A stretch of 64,000 nucleotides of DNA, taken from Populus alba. Its lineage: Eukaryota > Streptophyta > Magnoliopsida > Malpighiales > Salicaceae. A program made the translations under genes and the position numbers. The stretch is taken from contig NC_133302.1 in NCBI RefSeq assembly GCF_005239225.2, forward strand, positions 6,386,001 through 6,450,000. Reading direction: 5' to 3'. The notes under the pieces were generated by a model. The model did no database searches, was not told the DNA's origin, and was given only the letters and a program-made list of their open reading frames with translations. Below are positions 32,985 through 44,814 of this stretch, one piece after another (within the stretch, counting starts at the first letter, position 1; each line of letters opens with the position of its first letter).

Positions 32985-33065
32985 TGAAGCTTATTGCAGC
33001 AGCTACTCTGTTCAAGGCTCACATGAAGGAATTTTTTTTTTAATGAAATCTGAGGTTATCTCAAG
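32985..33065 (+). repeat. Fragment duplicated at 35284-35425, split by a transposon
   Basis: Phrases such as attgcagca, ggctcacatgaa and tctgaggttatctcaag recur in order at 35284-35425. The copy continues on the other side of the transposon at 34780-34826 (ttaatttttggagtaggaga against gatttttggagttgggaaaa). It could be a duplicated exon remnant; the protein is not recognised. Confidence 0.6.
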
Positions 33066-34771
33066 CAAGGTTGTCAAAAACGTATTTTTGACCCGACACA
33101 GAAAATACAAAATAAAATCGGATCGTAAAAATAGATCGTAAAATCATAAAATCACAAGTAAATTTTTTTTCAAAATCTTTACATTGTACTTACAGCTCGA
33201 ACCAACTTCCCACTTTGACCAGGGTTCATCTAAATGTTATGTATTGTTGTTCTAATACGCATAACACCAAGAGACATGCAACTTCCAATTTGTGAATTGA
33301 TATCAAGGTGAAGCAGTTGTTTCATCATGTTACCACGCATTGCAACAAATAAGAGCAATCTCATCTCTGCTAACAATAATACATCATAAGAAAGAAACTG
33401 ATCAACCCATCATGAATAACTTAATGAATGTCTAGAACATAAAAAGCAATGACAAAATCCCAACTTTCCTCTTCCCTTTATCCCTCTATATGTTCTTAAG
33501 AAATCAATGCTAGAACAGAGATGAAATTTAAGAACAAGCTATTAGAAACCACTGACATGCCACAACATAGGAAAACAAAGCCATGCTTTTAGTTGATAAC
33601 ATGGAACAGAGATGAAAGGGTTTTGAAAGCTAACAATCCATTCAAAACTAGTGCAGGAACAGATTGCCCGTTGCTCCCAAAAACCTAGACTAATGGTAGA
33701 GGGAAATTTATTCCTAAAAAATTATCTGCAAAAAAGAAAAGAAAACAAATTGTTCTCTTCAATAAGCTTAATAAAGACTTCATCAAAATGGGGTGTTTTC
33801 TTCTCTTTTTTTCCCCTTGCACTTATCCGAAACAACAAAAAGCAACAATTAAATGCAAACCACTTCCATCCCCATTTTCCTTCTCAATTCTTCAGCAACC
33901 AAACCCCTCAAAAACCTCATATTTTTGAATGCCTTAGCTCACCATACACACATACACACATAATCATAAGGAGCTGATTGATATAAGGCACTCAAGTCTT
34001 TTTGTATACCAGACACTTCGTTGCCATGATAAGGAGAAAGAAGAAAAGACTAGGGCTTGCAGTTGAGAGACAATTACATGTGAGATGGTCCAACAATTTA
34101 GACTAGGCCGGTCTTATATGTGTTGAAATTAAGAGAAAAGTGACCAATTAGACATCTCTATTTCTTCTTCTTTCATGTAAAACAATTTGATTTTTCATTT
34201 GCCAGAGATGTTTTAGCTGGCATGATGTTTTACATATGATATGACCATTAACAACAACAACAACAACAACAACACTGTATACAACTAGAAAAAAGACATG
34301 GCCCTCTTCTGCATAATAAAACATGACAGAAAAGATGAGAATGCAACAAGCAAACCTGGTTATATATTTGTGTTGCTGGTGAGTGGAGAGTTGAGAGTGA
34401 AACCAGCGGCTGCGCTGCTGAATGCTGATGTTAATTTGTTAGGGCTGAGGCTTGAGATTCTGAGAATTTGAGATTTGGGGAAAGGGAAAAGGCCGAAAGG
34501 GGAAAGGAGAAAGGGATGGGTGGAGTGTCGGGGAGCATTGAAATCAGGAGATGGAGTCAGCAGTGAGCATATTTTTAATTTTTCAGCAAACTCGTGAAAT
34601 CGGTCCGGTTTTACCGTTTTTAACGAGTCGGACCAATTTTCTACGAGTTTAATCGAGTTTGACCTGATTTTACTGGTTTTTGAGTTTTTAACCCGTTTTC
34701 ACATGTTTTGTCCATTTTAACTCGTAAAATCATATGATTTTATGAGTTAAAACGCGTTTTTGATAACATTG
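33066..34771. mobile_element. 1.7-kb TIR transposon with 8-bp target duplication (hAT-like)
   Basis: The left end caaggttgtcaaaaacg and the reverse complement of the right end (caatgttatcaaaaacg) match at 15 of 17 positions. Both sides carry the direct repeat atctcaag (33058-33065 and 34772-34779). Removing the element restores a continuous match to the related sequence at 35284-35425, which confirms the insertion. An 8-bp duplication suggests the hAT superfamily; microhomology leaves 8-10 bp possible, so a Mutator-like element is not excluded. No transposase is visible. Confidence 0.75.
34254..34275. repeat. (CAA)n microsatellite
   Basis: Seven CAA/AAC units inside the TIR transposon. Confidence 0.9.
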
Positions 34772-35283
34772 ATCTCAAGCATTTCAGGAAACCTAGATAA
34801 AAAATTCTTAATTTTTGGAGTAGGAGAAAATCATGATTCATGAAAATGAAGATCTTGTTAGATTAAATTATATAAATTATATTAAAAATCTCATCTAATA
34901 ATTTAAATTATTGAATGAGATAGTTATTTAATATTAGAATTTTATTGATAAAACAGTCATAAGTTTATTTTATTATTCTTATTCTATTTGATAAAAATTA
35001 AGTATAAAATAACATGAATTCATATAATTTTCAAGCTTAAAAGATTTTGATTTGAAGAGATATATTAAAAATAATTATATAATTATATTTCAAAGTTTTA
35101 TTTAATAAATTAAAGTATTGAGTGAGATAGTTTTTTTTTTTTTTTAAACAAATATGTTCCACAGCTATCAGGTGTCAAGTGGAAGTATAGTGATGTATAC
35201 AGCTGATGCATCCTAATAAACCAGTAGACTTGAACTTGTTTCTATATGACCCGAGTAATTCAATCAGATACTCGCCTTGCTGG

Positions 35284-35425
35284 AGAAGCATATTGCAGCA
35301 ACCACTGTCTTCATGTCTGTTCAGGGCTCACATGAAAGAGTTTTTTTATGGAAGTTTTCTGAGGTTATCTCAAGTATGTCAGGAAGTTTATGTAAAGATT
35401 TCAGGATTTTTGGAGTTGGGAAAAG
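35284..35425 (+). repeat. Second copy of the duplicated fragment
   Basis: The uninterrupted counterpart of 32985-33065 plus 34780-34826. One frame reads HIAATTVFMSVQGSHERVFL, which may be an exon remnant of an unknown gene. Confidence 0.55.
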
Positions 35426-35429
35426 CTGT

Positions 35430-36178
35430 GTCTCGTTTATTTATTTTTTCTTTTTTTTTGCTTCATAGCTTCCTGACATTTTTTTTTATAAAGAAAATAA
35501 AAGAGGGAGGGAGTCACACGTTTTGATCAATAATTCAGTCTTCTTTCTTCATTTTCTCTGTTCATGTTCTCTCCGATTAATTTTCTAACTGTCGGACCCC
35601 TCATTCATTTATTTCTGTCTCTTTCACTTATTAGTTTTTCTCTGCATACTCTCAAATAAACAGGAGGATTTTTCCACTCACCATTATTTCTTTGTCGACA
35701 TCTTATTTCTTTCCCTGCCAGCTTTCGTATACTGCTTTGCTTCCTAAATAATTTCTCTCCATCCCTCAATACTTTTCTGATCTATTATATTTGTCAAAAT
35801 GTTTTTACCCGAATAACTATTTCTGATCTATTATATTACCTTTTTTGAAATATCCATTTGGTAAACTAATTAATTTCCCATATACATCCTATAGCTGCAT
35901 CGATTTACTCGGCATCACTCTTATGATTACACCTTGTCATTTATCACGAAAAAGAAGAGGGAAATTAGAATTCATTGGAAGGGAAAAAACGATTTTTGTT
36001 TTTAGGTTCTTCTGCCAAAAAAATCTCAACGAAATAGATAGGAATAGTAAGTCTACGAAGTCTCAACTTTTGAATGTTCTAACGCGTGAGAACTTGAGGC
36101 TTCAGAGTACAGTAGACTTGACTTGAGCTTTGTCCAAATTAGTTACCAACAACAACTCCATGCCTCTGATCATCTTCC
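35430..36178. other. Upstream region of the small proline-rich gene
   Basis: No gene recognised; presumably contains the promoter of the gene at 36235. Confidence 0.45.
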
Positions 36179-36186
36179 TATAAAAA
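36179..36186 (+). promoter_or_regulatory. TATA box of the first small proline-rich gene
   Basis: TATAAAAA, 49 bp upstream of the ATG at 36235. Confidence 0.7.
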
Positions 36187-36234
36187 GCACTATCATATCT
36201 TGAGTTTCGACACAGGCAGGCAGCCACAATAGCG

Positions 36235-36540
36235 ATGGAAATCTATTCCTACTTGTTGGCATTCATCATTTTTCATGGGATGATACTATCACAAACCAGT
36301 TGCATGGTTAATGTCTCGTTACAACGTCGACGGCGATTACCACCACCACCACCACCCAATATAAATCAAATTATTCATCCAAAGCCAAAACCACCATTTA
36401 TGCCTCTTCCAAAATATCCTCCTCCTCCACGAACACCACCACCACCAAAAGTCAATGATGGCCATTATCCTAGTCTTCCTCCACCACCACCACATAGCTA
36501 TGGTAGCCCTCGTTACCCACCACCACCACAACGTAGTTAA
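36235..36540 (+). CDS. Small secreted proline-rich protein (101 aa)
   Basis: Begins with a hydrophobic signal peptide (MEIYSYLLAFIIFHGMILSQ) ending near TSC (residue 22-23). A basic patch QRRRRLPPPPPP follows, then a Pro-rich tail with PPPP runs, KPKPPF and YPPPP. There is no Cys pair, no SPPPP extensin regularity and no known domain. It is probably exported to the cell wall or apoplast. The RRR(R/I)xP arrangement after the signal peptide is shared with the protein at 61536-61781, so the two look like diverged paralogues. A TATA box lies 49 bp upstream. A peptide-precursor role is possible but not shown. Confidence 0.72.
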   Translation: MEIYSYLLAFIIFHGMILSQTSCMVNVSLQRRRRLPPPPPPNINQIIHPKPKPPFMPLPKYPPPPRTPPPPKVNDGHYPSLPPPPPHSYGSPRYPPPPQRS

Positions 36541-37929
36541 TAACATCAAAGTTGCCTCCACCTTCATCGCAGTATATATACTTGGCTCTCCTCCTCAAAA
36601 GGAACTCTTCCATTGAGTATGTTTTTTTTGCCATGACAGCCACACCAGCACCGTCACCATGTATTCCAGTACTGCCGCATGATTCATGTTCAAGTTTTCC
36701 TTCTTAGTTTGTAGGTTTGTGTGCTTCAGTAAGGCGAAACTTTGTTATCCCTTTTACAATGTCTAATTTCGAGCACTTGTGTAGTGCTCATGGCTATAGC
36801 ATGATTCTGAGCTCGCAATAGAGCTCCCTATTGATTGTGAAATTTCATTGCCAAACATAAAATGTTTTGTTGTTGTCTGTCTTACAATTAGATCTTCAAT
36901 TCCAAATTAGGGCAGCACTACAATAAGGTTTGTTTATTCAATAATCTTTGATTTTATTAAAAATATGGCTATTTAAACAGTAGTAATAATCTTTGATTTT
37001 ATTAAAAATATGGCTATTTAAACAGTAGTCGAAACAAAAATAGGGTTTGTATTCCATAGCTACCAATGGTTTGAGATTTCCTGTCATGGCAATCGGTTCG
37101 AATAATATATTTACTTTGAAAAGATAGTCTATGTAGTGAGATTTCAAAAATATAGACTAGCAAAAAATCAAACTAGGCTGCCGAGAACTCTTTATCATTT
37201 TCAACTTTAATGTCCATCACCTCTGTAGTTACTTTTCCCGAGCTACGTAGTTCCATTTCCACGTACCATCCCATGAATTTAATCCCCTTTCTAAGAAGTC
37301 ACCTAATTAATGAGGTCGGGATGTAGCCCGACTCTTGGACGCAACATGTATACAACTGGCTTTGTTTTCAGTCGTGACTTTAATTAGTCATTCTCACAGT
37401 CACCAGCACCACCGATCCCGTAGCAGTTTCAAAATATATCTAAATCCTTTAAAAAATAATAAAAAAAATCAAACACAAAAAACAAAAAAATATATTTTTA
37501 TTGTATTTAGTTTTTTGTATAATAACAAATTTTATTATACTTGAAAATATTATAAATGCCAAATAATATATTTTGATATTATAAATATTCACATAATAAT
37601 AATAATAGTATTAGAAAATCCATTTCACTATGACTTTTATTTAATTTACTAAATAATAAAAATCTATACTTATAAACACTTAGAAACATTTTTTTATATG
37701 GGATAAATATTATTTATTTACAAACTACAACGACAATATCTATTTTGTGTGGAGTGTTTGTTTGTGAAGACCAAGACATGGTAAAAAAGAAGAAGAGAAA
37801 AGCAAACATACAATCCATGATATAAAAGATGCCTAATAAATTCTCATAAACAACAAAAACATGAACTTAACTTTCCAATCTCTAGTAAAGTCTTTATGAA
37901 AAGGATGTATAGTCATAAATGTAGAGATG
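36541..37929. other. 3' flank of the proline-rich gene and AT-rich DNA
   Basis: No further gene recognised. Contains the 45-bp tandem duplication at 36940-37029. Confidence 0.45.
36940..37029. repeat. 45-bp perfect tandem duplication
   Basis: 36940-36984 is repeated exactly at 36985-37029 (aataatctttgattttatta...aacagtagt), so the event is recent. Confidence 0.95.
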
Positions 37930-38889
37930 TGAATTAGTTGTTGGACTTTTTGGTGTGTTCACTCTTCTATGAGATTTCATTATTTCGTCCTTTTGGTGTG
38001 TTCACTAAAGAGAGAAGATTCCACACTTTCCTTCGAAATTTGTCCTTAGCCATCTCATGCCATTCGAATAGTAGCTCATCAAAAGTTTTTGGGATGCACC
38101 AAGAGATACCCCCACTACGAGATGAATTTTGAAAAAAGTTTCTAAGAAAACTGGCGTTGAAGTAACAAATGGTCTGAAATCTCTAGATCATCCGCACAAA
38201 AAGAACAACATGATTGATCAACTCGAAGTGCCCGTCTAATAATAAAAAAAGGGATATTGTATACAATTTATTTTGCACAGCTGACCATAAAAATGTTTGA
38301 ATCTTTGGAGGAGCTGCAGAATCCCAGATGTTTGATGTAAAAGAGCAAGTTCCATTATAATCCAATCCATCAATTCGTGTACTGCAAGATTATCTAGAAA
38401 TTTCCCATCTCTTTCAATGTTCTAGATTTTAGCATATCTGGTTTCCATTGAAACAACTTACTCTCGTTTATGAGGCCCTGTAGGGCAAAAACTTGATCAA
38501 GATCAAGAGCCTTTAACTCTATTGTCCAACCCAACTGCCAAGTCCAGAATCCATTATTCCATGAACCCATGTTCAAAAATGTCACTAGACATTCTATACC
38601 TTCTGATATATCTATTTTTCAACGATGAATCTCCCAACCACATATCATTCCAAAAGTTAACAGACTCGTCATTCCCGACTATAAATCTAGTGCTATTTCT
38701 TAAAGCTTATGCATAAATTCTTGATGGATTTATTGTTTTCATTATTACCTCTCAAATACATGATATTTTCTTGTTGAAATAATGAATTACCATTCTCGAA
38801 ACTTGGGAGGTACTTTTTGCAGATTAAATCTCTCCATTTACCTTTACATTTTGTGCTTAGTCACCAAAGCCATTTGAGTAACATAGCTT
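37930..38889 (-). pseudogene. C-terminal part of a plant L1-type LINE ORF2 (zf-RVT region), split by element B
   Basis: On the minus strand, with stops, it reads phrases typical of the end of plant LINE ORF2: NSTRFIVGNDESVNFWNDMW (about 38690-38630), MGSWNNGFWTWQLGW (about 38570-38525), the zinc-binding-region phrase IWDSAAPPKIQTFLW (about 38330-38285), and WHEMAKDKFRRK (about 38060). It continues the LINE at 54754-56637, the two parts being separated by Ogre element B with its agctt duplication. The gene is dead. A 3' poly(A) tail was not found. Confidence 0.78.
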
Positions 38890-41229
38890 TGTCGCACCCC
38901 AAAAAAAATCAATCAGGCGCGCGGCATCGACTGGCGATTTTTCTCGTTGTTGAGTTTGCTTTGAATTCGTTCGTGGGAGTCGCCACCTAGTAATTTATTG
39001 AGGGCTACTAGGAAACCTGATGTACTGGTCTTGTCAGAGATCATGGGTAAGAGACTGGTTATGGTTAGGGAAGGTATTAGCACCCCTAACACACCCTACC
39101 TGAGGTAAGCTGCTTCATGTTCTGATGTGATTTGAAAATTTAAAATATTAATTAAATTCTTAGGCTTGAATAAATCAGTTATTAAATCCCCGAATATATG
39201 TAGAAACTTGTCCTCATATTTTCATGGAAAATACAACTTGATTTTATTTGTCCTTGAGATATTTAACCATATTTAAATTAACAAATAATTCTTTTTGTCC
39301 TTTTTTAATTTTTATAATTCAATAACATATAATAAAAAATACAAACACACACATTCATATTTCACTATTTTATTTTTTTTGTTTCTTTTCTTTTCTTTTT
39401 CTTTTCTTGTCTTTTCTTTCCATAATACAAATACAAATACAAATACAAATTCAAAACTAAATAAGAAATTACATCAAACGAAAATTACATTAAAATTACA
39501 ATAACAGCCCTAAAACAATATGGAATTCACAGGAACACCTTTTGCACCACTGAAACAGTGCTGGGAGCATTTTCAGGGCAACTGAACGCTGGTGGCGCGT
39601 CTTCCCACGCGCCACCGCGCCGCCATGAAATCTAGGCAGCGTGAGGGGCTGTAATGGCTTCCTCTCCTCTTCCTTTCTCTCGCCGGCGGTGACCTGCAAT
39701 AACAGAAAATGCACAACACAGTCGATTTTAGTTTTTTAGATCTGTTCAAGTTCTCTTCAGATCTGTCCCGTGCGGGTCTTTTGAATCTGCCTCGCTGCAG
39801 ATCGGTCATCTCCTTCCTCTCCTCCGTTTCAGGTGGCCAGCAGTGAAGAGGGAAACGACTGAGAAGGGGGCGTTGCCGCTGGGACTGTTCGGCCGCTGCT
39901 GTGGTCGTCGCTGGGTTCTTCAGTTGCGGGGAGATCGGGTGCTGCTGTGGAGGAGCTGCTGCTGTTGGAGGATGGCGTTGATGGTCCGGAGGAGGAGGTG
40001 ACGCTGCTGAGAGGGGGGAGGGTCTGGTGCTGGTCGGCGATGGACTGGAAGAAATGAAGTGAGTTGCGGTGGAGGCAGAGGTGGAAGGTCCAGCGGTGGT
40101 GGCTCCGGCGTGCTGGGGAGAGTCTGAGCTGGCTGTGAAAGATGAGAAGAAAAAAAATCGGGTGAAGGCTGCCTTGGAGAACTGGTTCGGTGCTGGGAGA
40201 AGGAAGATGGACGGCTGGTTTCGGGTTCGGTGAGGAAGGGGAAAATCAGTTGTGGCTGGTTGAAGGAGAAGAAGAGAATGGTTCCGGTGTTGAAAGGAAA
40301 ACCAAACAAAGCAGAGGATAGGGGGGGTTGGTTCGGTTGTCTTTGGGTGAGAACCAGAAAGAAGAAAAAAAATAAAAAAATTCAAAGTGGTGGGGGGCTG
40401 GCCAGCGGCTTCAACGGGGAAAGAAGAAAAAAAATCAAAATGGAGGCTTGTTTCACAGCCGGTCAAAAATCAAAACCAGGGGGGGCTGCCTTGGTTTTCT
40501 GATGGTGGCTGCCCGGGAGAAAAAAAAAATAATTCACCAGTGGGGAAGGGCTTTATTTGGGTGAGCGGCTGCCTTGGCTTCTCTTGGTGTTGATGAGAGG
40601 GAGATGAAAAATCCCAAAGGGATTGGGGCTTGTGGGTGTCTCCCCCCTCCTGCTGGATCTTCCCCAAAAAAAATGGCTCCCATCTCCCTCCTTTTACAAA
40701 GCTGGAGATGAGAAGAAATAAAAGCTTTCATCATGAGGAGGGCCACCATTGTCGGCCATTGTCGGCGGGAAACAAAGAAAAGAGGACCATGGGTGGGGTT
40801 GAGCTGCTAATTTTCAGCCGAAAGAGAGGGGTTAAATAATGGTCTTGGGCCAGGGGCAACGACTAGTTTCGGGTGAAGAAAAAAAATTCTTAGGTTGCCT
40901 CTCCTTCCAAAATTCAAAATTCCCTTAGGCAAAAATATTGTTTCGGCCTCAAAATTGGTTCTTTAATTTTTTTTTTTTTGTAAAATTTGATTTTTCTTGT
41001 TTTTTTGTATTTTTTGAAAACGAGCAATATCAACGTCGACTCGATGAGGAAAATCAATGACGCGTTTGAAAATCCTTTGAAAAATTAAATTCTTTTTAGA
41101 CGACGTTGAAAATGCTAAAATGACGAAAATATATTAAAAAACATATTTTTTGGATTTTCTTTGTTTTTCTCTATTTTTGGATTTTTTGAAAATATATAAA
41201 AAACATGGGTCAAAAATTGGGTAGCAACA
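38890..41229 (-). repeat. 3' LTR of element B (2340 bp)
   Basis: Plus-strand ends are tgtcgcacccc and gggtagcaaca. The block 38890-39115 is conserved with the LTR ends of A and C. The middle has a Pro/Ser-coding low-complexity frame on the minus strand (39573-40466) that I regard as chance. Confidence 0.93.
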
Positions 41230-41244
41230 GATGCCCCCTCTTTA
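41230..41244 (-). promoter_or_regulatory. Polypurine tract of element B
   Basis: On the minus strand, taaagagggggcatc directly abuts the 3' LTR. The same core, gtaaagaggggggc, precedes the 3' LTR of element C. Confidence 0.8.
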
Positions 41245-41329
41245 CAATGCTTACGAAGCGAAAATTCTCAAAATTTTGCATAGTAAGCTTTGTAAAGAAA
41301 ACAAAAGGAAAATGATTTCATTATCTTGG

Positions 41330-42460
41330 GCGACCTGCCCACACATACTCACCCTAGTCTATTTTCACGGGCGACCGACCCACACTCTCCCAATAGTCTA
41401 TTTTCACGGGCGACCTGCCCACACATTGGGTTTACCTGAGATCCCATCTGGCGACCTCATTCAACTGGAACGAAAATATTGCGTAACTCGGTTAACCTGA
41501 AATCCCGTCTGGCGATTCCCTTTAACCAAAGCTACATGAGATCCCATCTGGCGACCTCATTCAACTGGAACTAAACTGTGTAACTCGGTTAACCTGAAAT
41601 CCCATCTGGCGATTCCCTTTAACCAAAGCTACATGAGATCCCTCTGGCGACCTCATTTAACCAAAACAAAAGAATGTGTAAAAAATGGTCTCATTGTACG
41701 GGTGACGAACCCTAGAAAAAAGCTGGTCTCATTGTACGGGTGACGAACCCTAGAAATAAGCTGGTCTCATTGTACGGGTGACGAACCCTGGTGCTGGTCT
41801 CATTGTACGGGTGACGAACCCTGGTGCTGGTCTCATTGTACGGGTGACGAACCCTAGTGCTGCTGGTCTCATTATACGGGTGACGAACCCTAGACAAGTG
41901 CTAGTCTCATTGTACGGGTGACGAACCCTAGAAAGATGCTGGTCTCATTGTACGGGTGACGAACCCTAGAAAAATGGTGGTCTCATTGTACGGGTGACGA
42001 ACCCTAGAAAGATGTTGGTCTCATTGTACGGGTGACGAACCCTAAAAACATGCTGTGAAGTGCGGTCTCATTGTAATGGGTGACCTACCCACGTGGAAAA
42101 AATATGAAGTGTGGTCTCATTGTAATGGGTGACCTACCCAGATAGAAAGAATGTGAAGTGTGGTCTCATTGTAATGGGCGACCTACCCAAAAAAATGGAA
42201 AAAATATGAAGTGTGGTCTCATTGTAATGGGTGACCTACCCAGATGGAAAAAATATGATGAAGTGGTCTCGTTGTGATGGGCGACCTACCCAAATAGAAA
42301 GAATATGAAATGCGATCTCATTGTAATGGGTGACCTACCCAGATGGAAAAAATGTGGAAAACTGCGGTCTCATTGTCATGGGTGACCTACCCGGATGGAA
42401 AAAAATATGATGAACGGTCTTATTATGATGGGCGACCTACCCAGATGGAAAAAATGTGAT
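41330..42460. repeat. Tandem-repeat array in the 3' region of element B
   Basis: Consecutive sub-arrays: gggcgacctgcccacac units (about 41327-41425), paired units around atcccatctggcgacctcat (about 41440-41660), about ten units of ggtctcattgtacgggtgac with cgaaccctag at a spacing of roughly 30-40 bp (about 41690-42045), and about nine units of ggtctcattgtaatgggtga with cctaccc at roughly 45-55 bp (42060-42445). The core ggcgacc or gggtgac links all of them. It lies just inside the polypurine tract, the position of the variable repeat region known in Ogre elements. Confidence 0.9.
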
Positions 42461-43116
42461 ATGACAAGTGTGAAAAATAGGACTTACCTGGCGAAGTCCT
42501 GAGGGGATGACAGAAGAAGGGCTGGAAAACTTGGTGCTTCCTGATAAGTCCCGATCATAGGATTTGAAAACTCGGTGTTTCCTGACTGCAAGGGTTGAAA
42601 GCTCGAGGCTTCCCGATTGCAAGGTTGATCTTTTCATTTCTTTGGGATTTTCCTAATAGTAGGGTTCATCCCATTGTCCTTTTATTCCATGATCAAAACC
42701 GATTCTTTATTATCATCACCACCATGCTTCTTTCTTTTTCCACCATCTTGCTGGACCTCCTTAAGGATTTTCCTGTAACAATTCAAAAATATGTGCAAAT
42801 TTTTTTTTTTTTTTTTAGGTTAGATGATATGCATGCATCCTTACCTGATTTGAAATATAGGTCCCCCCCTCTTTGATGCTCCATCGTCATAGGGTGCCTT
42901 TGTTTTCATTCCAAAGCTTTCCTTGCTCTTTCGATGCATTGGCTCATTCATGTGCAAGCCATCCACTCAGCTGTAAATGTAGTGCCCAACCCGGGCTGTC
43001 TTCGACAATTACTGCTTGCATCGTTCATCAAGCTTGACCCTGCCCCCAAGTGTGGTACTGCTTGATTCATCATGAAGGATTTTCTCCTGGCTTCTTCTGA
43101 GAATTATCCTCTGATT
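42461..43116 (-). other. Element B interior left of element C
   Basis: Non-coding element sequence. The stretch 43020-43080 (ccccaagtgtgg..., catgaa) resembles 49710-49760 on the other side of C, another internal repetition of B. Confidence 0.55.
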
Positions 43117-43451
43117 TGTTGTAACCCATTTTTGGGTCCCCATAAAAAAATAATAAATACAAAAAAAAAAGTCAAAGAAAGCTCAAAACAGTGCCGTTTT
43201 GAACGGCACTGTTCCCCTTTCTTCCCGGCCGAACACACAGCAGCAAAGAAGGAAAAAGAATGCATATTTAATGACGCCGGTCCCTCAAGCCCACCGACCG
43301 CTGGTCCCTCTAGCCCACCGACCGAAGACATTGGCCGACCACCTACCGCACCGCCGAAACTGAGGTAGGCACGCCTGGACAGCCACGCCCGACCAGCCGC
43401 CGCATGACCCGTTCCTTGGCTCCACAATGAAAAAAACATGCTCACGGGCTC

Positions 43452-43459
43452 TATAAATA
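43452..43459 (+). promoter_or_regulatory. TATA box in the 5' LTR of element C
   Basis: TATAAATA followed by a long purine-rich (GA) leader. The other LTR copy has it at 46379-46386. Confidence 0.7.
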
Positions 43460-43742
43460 GAGGAGAGGAGACCCGAGAGAGGGGAGGAGGAGAAGACGGA
43501 GAGAGAGGGAACAGAAGGGAGAAGAGAGGGGGAAGACCGAGAAAAGAGAGGAGAGAAGGCAGAGAAGAGAAAGGAAGAAGCAGAGAAGAAAACAGAAAAA
43601 ACAGAGGAGAGAGAGAGAAGGAAAACCTCCGGCCACCGCGAACCGCCAGCACTGCCACCGCCACCCCTGCCACAACAGTTGCTGCCAACATCACCACCGC
43701 TCCAGGTAGCCTTTCCCATCGTTTCTTTTTGTTCAGTTTCAT

Positions 43743-43920
43743 CTGCATGCAGAACGTTTACGTTCTGCAGCAGATGAAGATTAATTAGCGAGTTACTGTG
43801 CTGTGCACAGTAACTCGCTAATTAATTCACGGTTACTGTGCATGTGCACAGTAACCCGCAGATTAATTCTCTGGTTACTGTGCACACAGTAACCCGGTTA
43901 CTATGTGCACAGTAACTAGC
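43743..43920. repeat. Cluster of palindromes in the C LTR
   Basis: Several consecutive inverted repeats built on ctgcatgcagaac and ggttactgtgcac/gtgcacagtaacc. The same cluster occurs at 46669-46850 in the other LTR. Confidence 0.85.
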
Positions 43921-44161
43921 CCATTCTTTGGGCCAGGTTCGGCCCAACCCATATATTTGGGCCTGATCCGGCCCATTAAAAAAATATATATATTTTTTTT
44001 TCAGCATTTTATTTTTCCATGTAATTTTTATGTCGTTTTGATTAATATTTGGTGGTATTTTTTTTTATGTTGTTAAACATACAAAAATCTGATTTTCAAA
44101 TACCCGGTTTTCGTCAAAAAACTTCCAAAAATACAAAAAAAAATTGAAAAAATTGAAAAAA

Positions 44162-44239
44162 AAAGATGAAGGTGACATCTGGTACCCTCAAATTGACATT
44201 TAAACCTTTTGTGACCAACCAGATGTCACCTTCATCTTT
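44162..44239. repeat. Inverted repeat inside element C
   Basis: gatgaaggtgacatctggt (44165-44183) and its exact reverse complement (44218-44236) flank a 34-base loop; the arms extend by a further A/T pairs. Confidence 0.9.
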
Positions 44240-44814
44240 AACCAAAAGCAAAAATCTTTCATCACTTCAAAAAACCTATCCATAGGAATCACTTGAATTT
44301 TTGAGAACAAGTTTATTTTGAACCAATGTCAAAATAATTTTTGTGATTGGAATAACTTGGAAAGTTCCAAAAATTTTGCATGAAAACATTTCATTGTACC
44401 AAAAAAACCCAAACTTACTTTCACATATCCTCACCCCACACTAAACCCAAGTTGAACACTTGGGGGGCATGATCAAGCTGGGGGGCAATCAAAAACACAT
44501 GGTAGGGCTGGCTCCATGATTCCTTTTCTAAGGAAAATGTCGGGCAAAATTGGTAACTTTTAAGATAAAGGGTGAAGGACAAAGATGTATGATGACATCA
44601 AACCCTTCTCAGAGGTCAAGATCACAAGATGTAATATGAGTAAGCAGAACTGAAAAAGCTATCGAAGTTACTACCAACACTACAACTTTTGAGAGAAAAA
44701 AAGACACCATGAAGAAATGGGGGCCTATATTTCTCAGGTAAGTATACATGCATATCAATCATAATGCATTTGCTTTTCAACATTGACAAATCATTGTTTC
44801 AACATCATCTCTTT

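Larger units (their letters stand above)
43117..44160 (+). repeat. Truncated 5' LTR of element C
   Basis: Matches 46044-47085 with only a few differences, including an inverted palindrome loop near 43800. TATAAATA at 43452-43459. Confidence 0.9.

Noticed and set aside
39573..40466. 297-codon minus-strand frame rich in Pro, Ser and Thr, with a second copy at 53326-53985
   Set aside because: It lies inside the LTRs of element B and is low-complexity. In the second LTR copy an indel breaks it. No domain is visible, so it is a chance frame in a GC-rich LTR.
41690..42450. Regularly spaced repeats that could suggest a CRISPR array
   Set aside because: The genome is a plant, the units are direct repeats with similar, not unique, spacers, and they sit in a retrotransposon 3' region.
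43104..43748. 214-codon frame on the minus strand in element C, duplicated at 45974-46675
   Set aside because: It is antisense to the LTR promoter and leader, low in complexity (Ser, Phe, Leu), and present only because the LTR is duplicated.
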